Positions 16,594 to 25,344 of a stretch of DNA of 64,000 nucleotides are shown here, piece by piece. The translations under genes were made by a program, and so were the position numbers. Where the stretch lies: contig NZ_JAKNTW010000019.1 of assembly GCF_022213955.1 (NCBI RefSeq), positions 248,001 to 312,000 of the forward strand. The letters run 5' to 3'. The notes below the pieces were generated by a model. That model had not been told where the DNA came from. It was given only the letters and a program-made list of their open reading frames with translations, and did no database searches. Position 1 is the stretch's first letter. The number at the start of each line of letters is the position of its first letter. Source of the stretch: Dolomitihabitans soli. GTDB lineage: Bacteria > Actinomycetota > Actinomycetes > Streptosporangiales > Streptosporangiaceae.

Positions 16594-17619
16594 TCAGCGA
16601 TAGCGCGCCTGGCCGGTGCCGGGCACGACCTCGCCGAGCACCCACGAAGGCACCGCGCGCTCGCGCAGGATCGCGAGGGCGGGATCGACTCCGCTCGCGG
16701 GCACGATCGCGCACATGCCCACGCCGAGGTTGAACGTCTGGTCCATGTCCTGCTGCGACACCCCGCCGCGCGCGGCGAGCAACTCGAACACCGCGGGTGT
16801 GGTCCACGAGGACCGGTCGAGCACCGCGTCGAGGCCGGGCGGCAACGACCGGGCCAGGTTGGCGGTGAGCCCGCCGCCGGTGACGTGCGCGAAGGCGTGC
16901 ACCACCTCGGAACGTGCCAGCGCCAGGCAGTCGAGGGAGTAGATCCGCGTCGGCTCCAGCAACTCCTCGCCGAGCGTACGGCCCAGCTCGGGAACCTCCT
17001 GCGACAGCGACAGCCCGGCGGCCTTCATCACATGCCTGACCAGGGAGTAACCGTTGGAGTGGACCCCGGAGGAGGCCAGCGCGATCACCACGTCGCCCTG
17101 CTGAACCCGGCCGGGGCCGAGCAGCGCGTCGGCCTCCACCACACCGGTGCCCGCGCCGGCCAGGTCGAACTCGTCGGCGCCCATGGCGCCCGGGTGCTCG
17201 GCCGTCTCGCCGCCGACCAGCGCGCAGCCCGCCAGGCGGCAGCCCTCGGCGACACCGCCCACGATGTCGGCGATCCGCTCGGGCACGACCTTGCCGCAGG
17301 CGATGTAGTCGGTCATGAACAGCGGCTCGGCGCCGCAGACGACCAGGTCGTCGACGACCATGCCGACCAGGTCGATGCCGATCGTGTCGTACCTGCCCAT
17401 GGCCTGGGCGATCATCACCTTGGTGCCGACGCCGTCGGTGGAGCTGGCGAGCAGCGGCCTGCGGTAGCCGTGCAGCGCGGAGGCGTCGAACAGCCCCGCG
17501 AAACCGCTGGCGTCGTCGATCACCTCGGGCCGCCGCGCCCGGGCGACCCGCGATTTCATCAGCTCGACGGCGCGGTCGCCTGCCTGGATGTCCACGCCCG
17601 CGGCGGCGTAGCTGGTCAT
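16594..17619 (-). CDS. purM: Phosphoribosylformylglycinamidine cyclo-ligase
   Basis: A 341-residue AIR synthetase, step five of purine synthesis: FGAM plus ATP gives aminoimidazole ribotide. Recognisable segments are SYAAAGVDIQAGDRAVELMK, STDGVGTKVMIAQAMGRYDT, IGIDLVGMVVDDLVVCGAEP, LVGGETAEHPG, SSGVHSNGYSLVR and VTGGGLTANLARSLP. The start is ATG 17619, with GGAGGAAG upstream and a four-base overlap with the purF stop, so purF-purM form an operon. An open frame continues far upstream only because it shadows purF in another frame. Confidence 0.97.
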   Translation of the reverse strand: MTSYAAAGVDIQAGDRAVELMKSRVARARRPEVIDDASGFAGLFDASALHGYRRPLLASSTDGVGTKVMIAQAMGRYDTIGIDLVGMVVDDLVVCGAEPLFMTDYIACGKVVPERIADIVGGVAEGCRLAGCALVGGETAEHPGAMGADEFDLAGAGTGVVEADALLGPGRVQQGDVVIALASSGVHSNGYSLVRHVMKAAGLSLSQEVPELGRTLGEELLEPTRIYSLDCLALARSEVVHAFAHVTGGGLTANLARSLPPGLDAVLDRSSWTTPAVFELLAARGGVSQQDMDQTFNLGVGMCAIVPASGVDPALAILRERAVPSWVLGEVVPGTGQARYR

Positions 17620-19052
17620 ACGACTTCCTCCAGGAGGTATTTGCCGACGCTGTCCTGATCGATCGGGATCGGGTACGAGCCGGTGAAGCAGGCCCGGCAC
17701 AGTCGCTCGGCCGGGATCGTGGTGGCCGCGGTCAGCTCCTCCAGCGAGATGTAGCCGAGCGAGTCGGCGCCGAGGGAGTCGCGGATCTCGTCCACCTCCA
17801 GCGAACCGGCGATCAGCTCGGCCCTGGTGGCGAAGTCGATGCCGTAGAAGCAGGGCCAGGCCACGGGCGGGGAGGAGATCCGCACGTGCACCTCGCGGGC
17901 GCCGGCCTCGCGGAGCATCTTCACGATCGCCCGCTGGGTGTTGCCGCGCACGATGGAGTCGTCGACGACCACCAGCCGCTTGCCCTCGATCACCTCGCGC
18001 AGCGGGTTGAGCTTCAGCCGGATGCCGAGCTGCCGGATCGTCTGCGACGGCTGGATGAAGGTGCGGCCGACGTAGGAATTCTTTACCAGACCTTGACCGT
18101 AGGGGATCCCGCTGGCCTCGGCGTAACCGATCGCGGCGGGAGTGCCGGACTCGGGCGTCGGGATGACCAGGTCGGCCTCGACCGGGTGCTCGCGGGCCAG
18201 CCGGCGGCCCACCTCGACCCGGGTGGCCTGCACGCCACGGCCGGCGATCGTGGTGTCCGGCCTGGCCAGGTAGACGTACTCGAAGAGGCAGCCCTTCGGC
18301 TCGGCCAGGGCGAACCTGCGCGAGCGCACGCCGCGCTCGTCGATCGTCAGCATCTCGCCGGGCTCGATCTCGCGGACGTACGACGCGCCGACGATGTCGA
18401 GCGCCGCGGTCTCCGAGGCGACGACCCACCCGCGCTCCAGGCGCCCCAGGACCAGCGGGCGGACGCCCTGCGGGTCACGGGCGGCGTAGAGCGTCTTCTC
18501 GTCCATGAATACCAGCGAGTAGGCGCCCCTGACCTGGGGAAGCAGCTCGGCCGCCGTGTCCTCGATGGACTGGCTGGGGTCCTGGGCGAGCAGCGTGGTC
18601 AGCACGTCGGTGTCGGTGGTGGCCCGGGTGGTGCCGGGCTTGAGGCGCTGGGCCAGCTGACGGGTGTTGATGAGGTTGCCGTTGTGGGCGAGCGCCAGCC
18701 CGCCCATCTCGGTGGAACTCAGCGTGGGCTGGGCGTTCTCCCAGACACTGGAGCCCGTGGTGGAGTAACGGCAGTGGCCGACGGCGAGGTGCCCGCGCAG
18801 GGTGCCCAGCACCGACTCGTCGAAGACCTGAGAGACCAGGCCCATGTCCTTGTAGACCAGGATGCGGTTACCGTCGCTGACCGCGATGCCCGCGGACTCC
18901 TGGCCACGGTGCTGCAACGCGTACAGCCCGTAATAGGTGAGTTTGGAAACTTCCTCCCCTGAAGCCCACACACCGAAGACGCCACATGCGTCCTTCGGTG
19001 CGCGGTCATGGGGGTCAAGGTCATGGCCCAACCGGCCGTCGCCTTTAAGCAC
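17616..19052 (-). CDS. purF: Amidophosphoribosyltransferase
   Basis: A 478-residue enzyme for the first committed step of purine synthesis (PRPP plus glutamine gives phosphoribosylamine). The N-terminal glutaminase begins after a 22-residue propeptide at the nucleophile in DACGVFGVW (Cys23). HRGQESAGIA, HCRYSTTGSS and LAHNGNLIN follow. The PRPP-binding loop is VVVDDSIVRGNTQR. Cysteines in KGCLFEYVY, VAWPCFYGID and LCRACFTGSYP match those that ligate the [4Fe-4S] cluster of the Bacillus-type enzyme, so this is the oxygen-sensitive cluster-containing form. The frame starts at GTG 19052 with no clear ribosome-binding site, and a 12-bp palindrome lies across the start codon. Downstream purM overlaps by four bases. 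Confidence 0.97.
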   Translation of the reverse strand: MLKGDGRLGHDLDPHDRAPKDACGVFGVWASGEEVSKLTYYGLYALQHRGQESAGIAVSDGNRILVYKDMGLVSQVFDESVLGTLRGHLAVGHCRYSTTGSSVWENAQPTLSSTEMGGLALAHNGNLINTRQLAQRLKPGTTRATTDTDVLTTLLAQDPSQSIEDTAAELLPQVRGAYSLVFMDEKTLYAARDPQGVRPLVLGRLERGWVVASETAALDIVGASYVREIEPGEMLTIDERGVRSRRFALAEPKGCLFEYVYLARPDTTIAGRGVQATRVEVGRRLAREHPVEADLVIPTPESGTPAAIGYAEASGIPYGQGLVKNSYVGRTFIQPSQTIRQLGIRLKLNPLREVIEGKRLVVVDDSIVRGNTQRAIVKMLREAGAREVHVRISSPPVAWPCFYGIDFATRAELIAGSLEVDEIRDSLGADSLGYISLEELTAATTIPAERLCRACFTGSYPIPIDQDSVGKYLLEEVV

Positions 19053-19058
19053 GTGCTT
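19047..19058. promoter_or_regulatory. 12-bp palindrome across the purF start codon
   Basis: Perfect palindrome AAGCACGTGCTT, inside which lies the purF GTG. The upstream intergenic gap is only 43 bases, so the promoter region is very compact. Candidate operator or translation-control site. Confidence 0.4.
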
Positions 19059-19095
19059 CAGTCTAAGTCGAGCGGTTCCCTGCTTGCACCCTGGG

Positions 19096-19872
19096 TCACA
19101 GGTGAGCCGATCGGGCGGCGTTCGACCCGTCCCTGACGATCTCGCCCGTCAGGTTCCGGTTGGCCCCCGATCCCAGGTAGAGGATCAGGCCGGCGGTGTC
19201 CTCGGCGGTGGAGAGCCTGCGGGTGGGCGTGCGCGCCGCGACCGAGTCGAGCATCTCCTGGCTGACCGGCCGTTCCCGCTCGGTCAGGGTGAGCCCGGCC
19301 GCCACGACGTTGACCAGGATCCCGTCCCTGCCCGCGTCCCAGGCGAGCGCGCGGGCCATGCCGTGCAGGGCCATCTTCGCCGTGCCGTACACGCCGGGGC
19401 CCGGCACTCCCTCCTCGGCCACTCCCGAGGAGATCAGCACGATCCGCCCGAACCCGTTCGCGCGCATGCCCGGGAGCACCGCCTTGACCAGCAGCGCGTT
19501 GCCCACGACGTTGGCGTGCAGGCCGGCCGTCCACTCCTCGGCGGGCACCTCCTCGAACGGGATGCTGTTCGGCATGATGGTGCCCCACCGCACCGCGTTG
19601 CCGATCAGCACGTCCACGTCTCCCCACCGCTCGGTCACCGCGGCGACCGCCGGTTCGATGGTCTCGTGCCGTTCCAGATCGAGAGGTACGGCGAGCGCCT
19701 CGCCGCCGGCCTGCTCGACGCGCTCGGCCACCTGCCGTGCCCGGTCGGGGCCGGAGCGGTAGGTGAGCGCGACCCGGGCGCCCGCCGCCCCGTAGGCCAC
19801 CGCCGTGGCGGCCCCGATGCCCGACGATCCGCCGGTGACCAGCACGACCTTGTTCGTCAATCCAGTGTCCAC
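19096..19872 (-). CDS. SDR-family oxidoreductase (FabG-like)
   Basis: A 258-residue short-chain dehydrogenase/reductase. It has the cofactor loop VTGGSSGIGAATA, an N-G-N-A-V-R-type segment (IGNAVRWGT, replacing the usual NNAG), the catalytic serine in IVLISSG, and the Y-x-x-x-K pair in VYGTAKMALHG. The basic residue after the second strand (TYRSGPDRAR) favours NADPH. The C-terminal ELTG-like segment (NRNLTGEIVRDG) resembles FabG-type enzymes. Substrate is unknown. The gene is preceded by a 32-bp palindrome typical of TetR operators, but no TetR gene is adjacent. It lies upstream of purF on the same strand with 43 bases between, so read-through into purF is possible. Confidence 0.9.
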   Translation of the reverse strand: MDTGLTNKVVLVTGGSSGIGAATAVAYGAAGARVALTYRSGPDRARQVAERVEQAGGEALAVPLDLERHETIEPAVAAVTERWGDVDVLIGNAVRWGTIMPNSIPFEEVPAEEWTAGLHANVVGNALLVKAVLPGMRANGFGRIVLISSGVAEEGVPGPGVYGTAKMALHGMARALAWDAGRDGILVNVVAAGLTLTERERPVSQEMLDSVAARTPTRRLSTAEDTAGLILYLGSGANRNLTGEIVRDGSNAARSAHL

Positions 19873-19886
19873 GGTGCCCGCTCCTA

Positions 19887-19918
19887 TGATTAGCCGACTA
19901 ACGTTAGCCAGCTAATCA
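19887..19918. promoter_or_regulatory. 32-bp near-perfect palindrome (TetR-type operator)
   Basis: Ends TGATTAGC and GCTAATCA around a central CTAACGTTAG, with only two mismatched pairs out of sixteen. It sits 15-46 bases upstream of the SDR start at 19872, where a repressor would block transcription. The cognate regulator is not next to it. Confidence 0.65.
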
Positions 19919-20088
19919 GTTGGCCGTACGCGATGCAAGCCGGGGGGGCGGGTGAGCGTCACGCTCCTTTGGGCAGCGTTACCGAACGATCGCCGGTGTT
20001 TTGCCGTGTCAGCCCTCGCCATCTGGTGGGGGTCGCGCGATGGTGGAGTGTCCGGCATGCCGTTCATCAGGTCGGGAGGAGAGCAGAC

Positions 20089-21564
20089 GTGACCACACCA
20101 GGGGACCCGAACCGGCCACACGATCCGCGTGAGCGCCGCCCCGACCGCGACGACGTCGACCAGACGGGCTCAGACCAGGCGGGCGCAGACGAGACGGGCA
20201 CAGAACAGACCGATACGGAACGGACGGGCGCAGAACGGGCGGTGCCGAGCGAGGCTCCCGAGCCCCCCCAGGCCCCCCAGGAGGACGCCTGGGGGACGCC
20301 GGCGGGCCCGCCGTGGCCCGAGGTCGACCAGCCGCCGGGGGAGCCCTCCTGGGCCGGCTCCGACGAGCCGCCCCCGCGGGCGTCCCGGTGGGAGCCCGAG
20401 CCCGGCCGGGAGTCGCCGGAGGGCGCCGAACGGCCTGCCTGGGAGTCCGAGGGCGCCGAACGGCCTGCCCGGGGGGCCGAGCCGGGTTCGGGCGAGGGGT
20501 GGATGGGTCGATCCGATCCGGGAGCCACGCAGGGGGACGAGCCCGGCATTCCTCCGTATCCCGACCAGCCGGTCGCTCCCGAGGTTCCGGAGCCCCAGCA
20601 GGTCCGCGGCAAGCCGCCCGCCGGCGACGACGAGCCCGGAGTGGGCGACACCCAGGCGTTCCCGATGCCGGGGGCGACGCCGCCCTACCCGGGCTGGGAG
20701 AGCGCCGCGGAACCGGGTGATCAGGAGCCGGCCGGCAGCACCCGCCCCTCCCGCTACGACCCGCCCACCGCACAGCCCGGCGAGCCGTACCGCGGGACGC
20801 CCATGCCGGTGGAGAGGCGAGGCAGGCCGGGCGAGGAGGGCGGCGGTCCCGCGGGAGGGCGTCCGCACGCGCCGCCCGAGGGCGCCCCAGGTGAGTGGCC
20901 AGGGTACTCAGGCGGCGGTGAGGCGTTCGCGGGCCAGGGCCCACCCGAGGGCGGCTACGGAGACCGAGGCGGTCACCCGCCGCCGGATGCGGATCAAGGT
21001 GGTCGCATGTCGCAGGAGCCGGGTGGCTACCAGGGCGGTTATCCGCCGCAGGAGCTGGGCCAGGGCGGTTACCCGCCGCAGGAGCCGGGCGCCGGTCAGG
21101 GTGGTTACCCGCCGCAGGAGCCCGGTGCGGGGCAAGGCGGTTACCCGTCGCAGGAGCCGGGTGGTTACGCGGGGCCGGGGCCGTACGGCGGTGGGGGGCA
21201 GCCGCCCTACCCGCCGCAGGGCTACGGCGGGCAGCCCGGCGGCTACGGGGCGCCCAAGCAGGGCGGCGGGCTGGGCACGGCCTCGCTGGTGCTCGGGATC
21301 GTCAGCCTCTTCCTGCTCTTCCTCTGCGGGCTGGGCATCCTCACCGCGATCGTCGGGATCATCCTCGGCATCATCGCGGTGGTCAAGAACGCGAACAAGG
21401 GCCGGGCCTGGGCCGGGATCATCCTCAGCGCCCTCGCGCTTATCCTGGCGACGATCGCGATCGCCTGGTTCTACACCAACTTCAGCGACTGCATGAACCT
21501 CCCCACCCAGGAACTCGCGCAGCGCTGCGTCGAGGACAAACTGGGGGTGGGCACCGGGCAGTGA
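20089..21564 (+). CDS. DUF4190 membrane protein with long Pro/Gly/Gln-rich N-terminal region
   Basis: A 491-residue protein. The first ~395 residues are low-complexity: acidic Asp/Glu/Thr/Gln runs, then Pro/Gly-rich sequence with four or more G-G-Y-P-P-Q-E-P-G type repeats (about residues 310-365). A short DUF4190-type domain follows, with two hydrophobic spans (about 403-437 and 445-470) starting [20 protein letters not shown] and joined by a [10 protein letters not shown] loop. The tail contains two cysteines that could form a disulfide outside. Proteins of this layout are common in actinobacteria, and the repetitive arm probably lies in the cytoplasm. No function is known. GTG 20089 has GGGAGGAG upstream and follows an in-frame region without family similarity. 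Confidence 0.85.
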   Translation: MTTPGDPNRPHDPRERRPDRDDVDQTGSDQAGADETGTEQTDTERTGAERAVPSEAPEPPQAPQEDAWGTPAGPPWPEVDQPPGEPSWAGSDEPPPRASRWEPEPGRESPEGAERPAWESEGAERPARGAEPGSGEGWMGRSDPGATQGDEPGIPPYPDQPVAPEVPEPQQVRGKPPAGDDEPGVGDTQAFPMPGATPPYPGWESAAEPGDQEPAGSTRPSRYDPPTAQPGEPYRGTPMPVERRGRPGEEGGGPAGGRPHAPPEGAPGEWPGYSGGGEAFAGQGPPEGGYGDRGGHPPPDADQGGRMSQEPGGYQGGYPPQELGQGGYPPQEPGAGQGGYPPQEPGAGQGGYPSQEPGGYAGPGPYGGGGQPPYPPQGYGGQPGGYGAPKQGGGLGTASLVLGIVSLFLLFLCGLGILTAIVGIILGIIAVVKNANKGRAWAGIILSALALILATIAIAWFYTNFSDCMNLPTQELAQRCVEDKLGVGTGQ

Positions 21565-21570
21565 CCGGGC

Positions 21571-22086
21571 TCAGGTCACGGGCAGGTGCGCGGACAGGTC
21601 GGCGCGGGCTCCGCTCGCGCTGACACTGCCGCGAGCCATCGCGTCGGCCCAGGTCAGCGTGCCGGTCGCCAGTTCCAGCCAGGTGTGCCCGTCGGTCTCG
21701 ACGACGTTGGGCGGGGTGCCGCGGGTGTGCCGGGGCCCCGCGACGCACTGCACCGCCGCATACGGAGGCACCCGCACCTCCACCGTACGGCCGGGCGCCG
21801 CGGCGGCCAGCCGATCCAGCATGTGCCGTACGGCGTAGCGGGCCGCTTCCCGTTCGGGCCGGAGCCCCCGCTCGTAGGCGCGGAGCACCACGGGTACGCA
21901 CGCGGCGAGCAATCCCTGGTCGGGGCCGTCGTAGGGCGGTTCGCCGAGCGCGGACAGTTGCGCGTCGAGCGCGGCGCGGACCTTGTCGGGCACAGGCTTG
22001 AGCGGTGGCACGTTGCCAATGATGCCGTGTCCCTCCCGCGCGCCGGTGAGCGGCAATGGTTCATCGTCTGGGCAAACATCGTTCAC
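21571..22086 (-). CDS. Sterol carrier family (SCP2-like) protein
   Basis: A 171-residue protein whose C-terminal two thirds resemble the small actinobacterial sterol-carrier family: helices [11 protein letters not shown] and [20 protein letters not shown], a [10 protein letters not shown] strand, then T-W-L-E-L-A-T-G-x-L-T-W-x-D-A and V-x-A-S-G-x-R-A-D-L. This fold binds lipids or acyl-CoA in better-known relatives; the role of the bacterial copies near purine genes is not established. I recall a homologue close to purF in Streptomyces. The N-terminal 25 residues look unlike the family, and an internal GTG near residue 26 may be the true start; no ribosome-binding site settles it. The 3' end lies six bases from the convergent DUF4190 gene. 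Confidence 0.7.
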   Translation of the reverse strand: MNDVCPDDEPLPLTGAREGHGIIGNVPPLKPVPDKVRAALDAQLSALGEPPYDGPDQGLLAACVPVVLRAYERGLRPEREAARYAVRHMLDRLAAAAPGRTVEVRVPPYAAVQCVAGPRHTRGTPPNVVETDGHTWLELATGTLTWADAMARGSVSASGARADLSAHLPVT

Positions 22087-22149
22087 CTGCGGTTCGGGCG
22101 GTAGCCGTAGCGTCCCGGCGGTACGACAATGGAGAAACTTGGAGGATCA

Positions 22150-24219
22150 GTGGCGAATCTCTCGCCGGGTAGGCTGCTTCCGCTGCTGACGGACCCGCAC
22201 AAGGGCGGTCGTAGCTCGCTTACCTGCCAATTCCGATGCGGCAACGCCTGCGCGCACGACATTCCCAACACCAGCGAGAACCGCTACTTCGGTGACGTGG
22301 TCGCCGAGGCCGTGTCGCGTCGCGGGGTCCTCCGGGCAGGCGCGCTGGGCGCCCTCGTGGTGGGCACGGGAGCGGCCGGCGTGGTGGCGGCAGCCGCCCC
22401 CGCCGCCGCGGAGGCCGGGGTTGAAGGGCACGGCAGCAGGGGCAACCTGCGTTTCACGGCTGTCGCGCCGAACACGGAGGACAAGCTGACGGTGCCCGAG
22501 GGGTACGAGTCGTCGGTGGTGGTGCGGTGGGGCGACCCGGTGCTGCCGGGGGCGCCGGAGTTCGACTTCGACGCCCAGACGGCCGAGGCGCAGGAGAAGC
22601 AGTTCGGCTACAACTGCGACTTCGTGACGTTCTTCCCGCTCGGCCGGGATCGCGGGCTGCTGTGGGTGAACCACGAGTACACCGACGAGGTCCTGATGTT
22701 CAGGGGCTACACGGACGGCACGGCGGCGACCGAGGAGCAGATCAAGATCGCGCTGGCGGCCCACGGCGGATCGGTCGTCGAGATCGACCGGGCCGGCCGT
22801 ACCGGGGAGTGGAAGCTGGTCACGAGCGGCCGGCGGAGGTACAACCGGCGGGTCACGGCGACGACCGAGATGCGCTTCTCCGGCCCCGCCGCCGGCCACG
22901 ACCTGCTGAAGACGCCCGATGACGCGTCGGGCGAAAAGGTCTTCGGGATGCTCAACAACTGCGCGGGCGGCACGACCCCGTGGGGCACCGTGCTGACCGC
23001 CGAGGAGAACTTCAACCAGTACTTCGTGGGCGGCAACGGTGTCCCCGCCGCCCAGAAGCCGGCCCTGACCAGGTACGGCGTGAGCACCACCCAGGCGATC
23101 CCGAGCGGCAACCGGCGCTTCGACCGCATCGAGGAGCGCTTCGACCTCGCCAAGCACCACAACGAGGTCAACCGCTTCGGGTGGATCGTGGAGATCGACC
23201 CCCTCGACCCGGACTCGACGCCGATCAAGCGCACCGCGCTCGGCCGGTTCGCCCACGAGGCCGCCACCACCTCGCTGTCCAAGGACGGCCGGGTCGTGGC
23301 CTACATGGGCGACGACTCCCGCTTCGAGTACATCTACAAGTTCGTGTCCAAGGACCGGTTCATCCGGGGGCACGACCGGCACAACCGCACCCTGCTCGAC
23401 GAGGGCACCCTTTACGTCGCCAAGTTCACCGGCGACAGCCCGAAGTCCGAGATCGACGGGTCGGGCAAGCTGCCGGCGGACGGCGAGTTCGACGGCAAGG
23501 GCGAGTGGATCCCGCTGGTCAGCGGCGACAAGTCGCACGTGGAAGGGATGAGCGCCGCCGAGGTCCTCATCTACACCCGGCTGGCCGCCGACAAGGTGGG
23601 CGCCACCAAGATGGACCGCCCCGAGGACGTCGAGCGCAACCCCGTCAACGGCGCGATCTACGTCGCCCTCACCAACAACTCCAACCGGACCCCGGCCCAG
23701 GTCGACGAGGCCAACCCGCGCCCCGCCAACAAGCACGGTCACATCCTGGAGATCGTCGAACGGCGCGACGACGCCGCGGCCACGACCTTCGCCTGGGCGC
23801 TGCCGCTCGTCTGCGGCGACCCCAAGGACGCCTCGACCTACTTCGCCGGGTTCGACAAGTCCAAGGTCTCCCCGATCTCCTGCCCCGACAACGTCGCCTT
23901 CGACGCGGCCGGCAACCTGTGGATCTCCACCGACGGCAACGCGCTGGAGAAGAACGACGGCCTGTTCGTCGTCCCCGTCTCCGGCAAGGAGCGCGGCTAC
24001 GTCCGCCAGTTCCTCACCGTCCCCGTCGGCGCCGAGACCTGCGGCCCGCTGATCGCCCCCGACCAGCTCAGCGTCTTCGTCGCCGTCCAGCACCCCGGCG
24101 AGAGCGACGACGCCACCCCCGACGCCCCCGCCAGCCACTGGCCTGACGGCGGCGACTCCCAGCCCCGCCCCTCGGTGGCCGTCGTCTGGCACACGAAGGG
24201 CAAGAAGATCGGCTCCTGA
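22150..24219 (+). CDS. PhoX-family (DUF839) secreted phosphatase, Tat-exported
   Basis: A 689-residue PhoX-like protein. An N-terminal arm with two cysteines (LTCQFRCGNACAHD) precedes a twin-arginine signal (SRRGVLRAGALGALVVG, about residues 56-72), so a folded, probably cofactor-loaded enzyme is exported. The mature part shows PhoX landmarks: NCDFVTFFPLG, LLWVNHEYTDEV, the N-N-C-A-G-G-x-T-P-W-G-T block with LTAEENFNQYF, GWIVEIDP, HEAATT, RVVAYMGDDSRFEYIYKFVS, and the late RPEDVERNPVNGAIYVALTN. PhoX enzymes are calcium/iron-dependent alkaline phosphatases; phosphate limitation is the expected signal, though no pho box was identified. GTG 22150 directly follows GGAGG and matches the family N-terminus better than ATG 22129. 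Confidence 0.9.
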   Translation: MANLSPGRLLPLLTDPHKGGRSSLTCQFRCGNACAHDIPNTSENRYFGDVVAEAVSRRGVLRAGALGALVVGTGAAGVVAAAAPAAAEAGVEGHGSRGNLRFTAVAPNTEDKLTVPEGYESSVVVRWGDPVLPGAPEFDFDAQTAEAQEKQFGYNCDFVTFFPLGRDRGLLWVNHEYTDEVLMFRGYTDGTAATEEQIKIALAAHGGSVVEIDRAGRTGEWKLVTSGRRRYNRRVTATTEMRFSGPAAGHDLLKTPDDASGEKVFGMLNNCAGGTTPWGTVLTAEENFNQYFVGGNGVPAAQKPALTRYGVSTTQAIPSGNRRFDRIEERFDLAKHHNEVNRFGWIVEIDPLDPDSTPIKRTALGRFAHEAATTSLSKDGRVVAYMGDDSRFEYIYKFVSKDRFIRGHDRHNRTLLDEGTLYVAKFTGDSPKSEIDGSGKLPADGEFDGKGEWIPLVSGDKSHVEGMSAAEVLIYTRLAADKVGATKMDRPEDVERNPVNGAIYVALTNNSNRTPAQVDEANPRPANKHGHILEIVERRDDAAATTFAWALPLVCGDPKDASTYFAGFDKSKVSPISCPDNVAFDAAGNLWISTDGNALEKNDGLFVVPVSGKERGYVRQFLTVPVGAETCGPLIAPDQLSVFVAVQHPGESDDATPDAPASHWPDGGDSQPRPSVAVVWHTKGKKIGS

Positions 24220-24251
24220 CCCGCCCGAACCACGTACGGCACGCGTTTCTT

Positions 24252-24301
24252 CGGGGGTGGGGGGGGGGGGGGGGGGCGCGCCCCCCCCCCCCCCACCCCC
24301 G
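24252..24301. terminator. Extreme poly-G/poly-C palindrome between convergent genes
   Basis: CGGGGGT, then a run of 18 G (24259-24276), CGCG, a run of 14 C (24281-24294), and ACCCCCG. The ends are perfectly complementary and the runs differ in length by four. It lies between the PhoX and LCP genes, which converge, so a bidirectional terminator is expected. Homopolymers this long are error-prone in sequencing and replication, so the exact length is uncertain. Confidence 0.6.
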
Positions 24302-24325
24302 AGTCATCATGGCGAGGTCGCTCCG

Positions 24326-25342
24326 TCACTTGCGGAGGGGGGCGAAGAGTCGTTCGGCGGGGCCGGGGAGCCACTGGAGGCGGTTGCGGTCCTCGGGGTG
24401 CGGGCGGGTGGGGACGGTCGTGTAGGTGATGGCGCCGGGCTTGAGCTCGGTCAGGCTGCTGAGGATGGCGCTCATCGTGCCCACGTCGAGCGAGGGGTCG
24501 GTTTTGATCGACTTCGTGGCCGCGCCGAGGAAGGCCGCCAGCCGTACGGGATCGGTCAGCTGCCCGGCTGCCTTCTTCACCAGGGCCTTCATGAATCCCT
24601 GCTGGCGTTTGATCCGGCTCAGGTCGGAGCCGTCGCCGTAGTTGCGGAGCCGTACGTAGCCCAGTGCCTGGTCACCGTTGAGCAGATGCCTGCCGGCGGG
24701 GAGTTTCAGCTTCGTCTTGAGGTCGTCCACCGGCCGGGGCAGGCTCACCTCGACCCCGCCGAGCGCGTCCACCATGCCTTCGAAGGCGGAGAAGTCGAGT
24801 TCCACCAGGTGGTCGACGCGGATCCGGGTGGTCGACTCGACCGTGTTCAGGACACAGGCCTGCCCGCCCGTGGCGTAGGCCTGGTTGATCATGTCGGTCC
24901 TGGCGGGGAGGTTCGTCCCGGCGGTGGACAGGCAGGGGGGGATGTCGACGATCGAGTCGCGGGGGATGTTGAGGACCGTCGCCTTCTTCCGGTCGGCGGC
25001 CAGGTGCAGCAGGATCATCGTGTCGGTGCGCGTGCCACGGCCGGTCCGGAATCGGGGCGAGCCCGACTCGCTGTCGGTGCCTACCAGCAGCACGTTGAGG
25101 GGCCCGTCCGGCGCGGGCCGGGCCGCGGACCCGTCCAGGTCAACGGTAGGAATCACGGTAGGGATTACGGTGGGGATCACGGCGACGAGGGCGGTGACCG
25201 CCGCGGCCAGCGCGAGCATCGTCCAGCCGCGGACCCGCCGGGGAGGAGGGGCGAGCAGCCGCTGCCGCTGCCGTGCGAGCGTGGCGGGCGGTTCGTGCTC
25301 CAGCTGGCCGCCGAGGTCGCGGAGCATCGTCAGATCGTCCAT
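24326..25342 (-). CDS. LytR-CpsA-Psr (LCP) family protein
   Basis: A 338-residue membrane-anchored LCP protein; family enzymes transfer undecaprenyl-linked glycopolymers to peptidoglycan. Residues 1-40 are cytoplasmic, one membrane span follows (TMLALAAAVTALVAVIPTV, with a repeated VIPT motif), and the LCP domain (about 80-265) shows LNVLLVGTDS, R-T-D-T-M-I-L-L, the lipid-phosphate arginine in LNIPRDS, and LNGDQALGYVRLRN with the arginine-rich DLSRIKRQQGF. ATG 25342 has GGAGGAG at good spacing and is preferred to the overlapping GTG 25348. It directly follows the sigma factor gene. Its cytoplasmic start (DDLTMLRDLGGQL) resembles the start of the anti-sigma-like lipoproteins usually found in this position. 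Confidence 0.92.
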   Translation of the reverse strand: MDDLTMLRDLGGQLEHEPPATLARQRQRLLAPPPRRVRGWTMLALAAAVTALVAVIPTVIPTVIPTVDLDGSAARPAPDGPLNVLLVGTDSESGSPRFRTGRGTRTDTMILLHLAADRKKATVLNIPRDSIVDIPPCLSTAGTNLPARTDMINQAYATGGQACVLNTVESTTRIRVDHLVELDFSAFEGMVDALGGVEVSLPRPVDDLKTKLKLPAGRHLLNGDQALGYVRLRNYGDGSDLSRIKRQQGFMKALVKKAAGQLTDPVRLAAFLGAATKSIKTDPSLDVGTMSAILSSLTELKPGAITYTTVPTRPHPEDRNRLQWLPGPAERLFAPLRK

Positions 25343-25344
25343 GG

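Noticed and set aside
17619-18429. Long N-terminal extension of PurM or a fused protein
   Set aside because: The upstream part of that frame is a shadow of purF. The purM start has a good ribosome-binding site and a four-base overlap with purF.
22147-24192. 681-codon minus-strand frame opposite the PhoX gene
   Set aside because: No recognisable motif, and composition typical of an antisense shadow. The PhoX frame has a Tat signal and conserved motifs.
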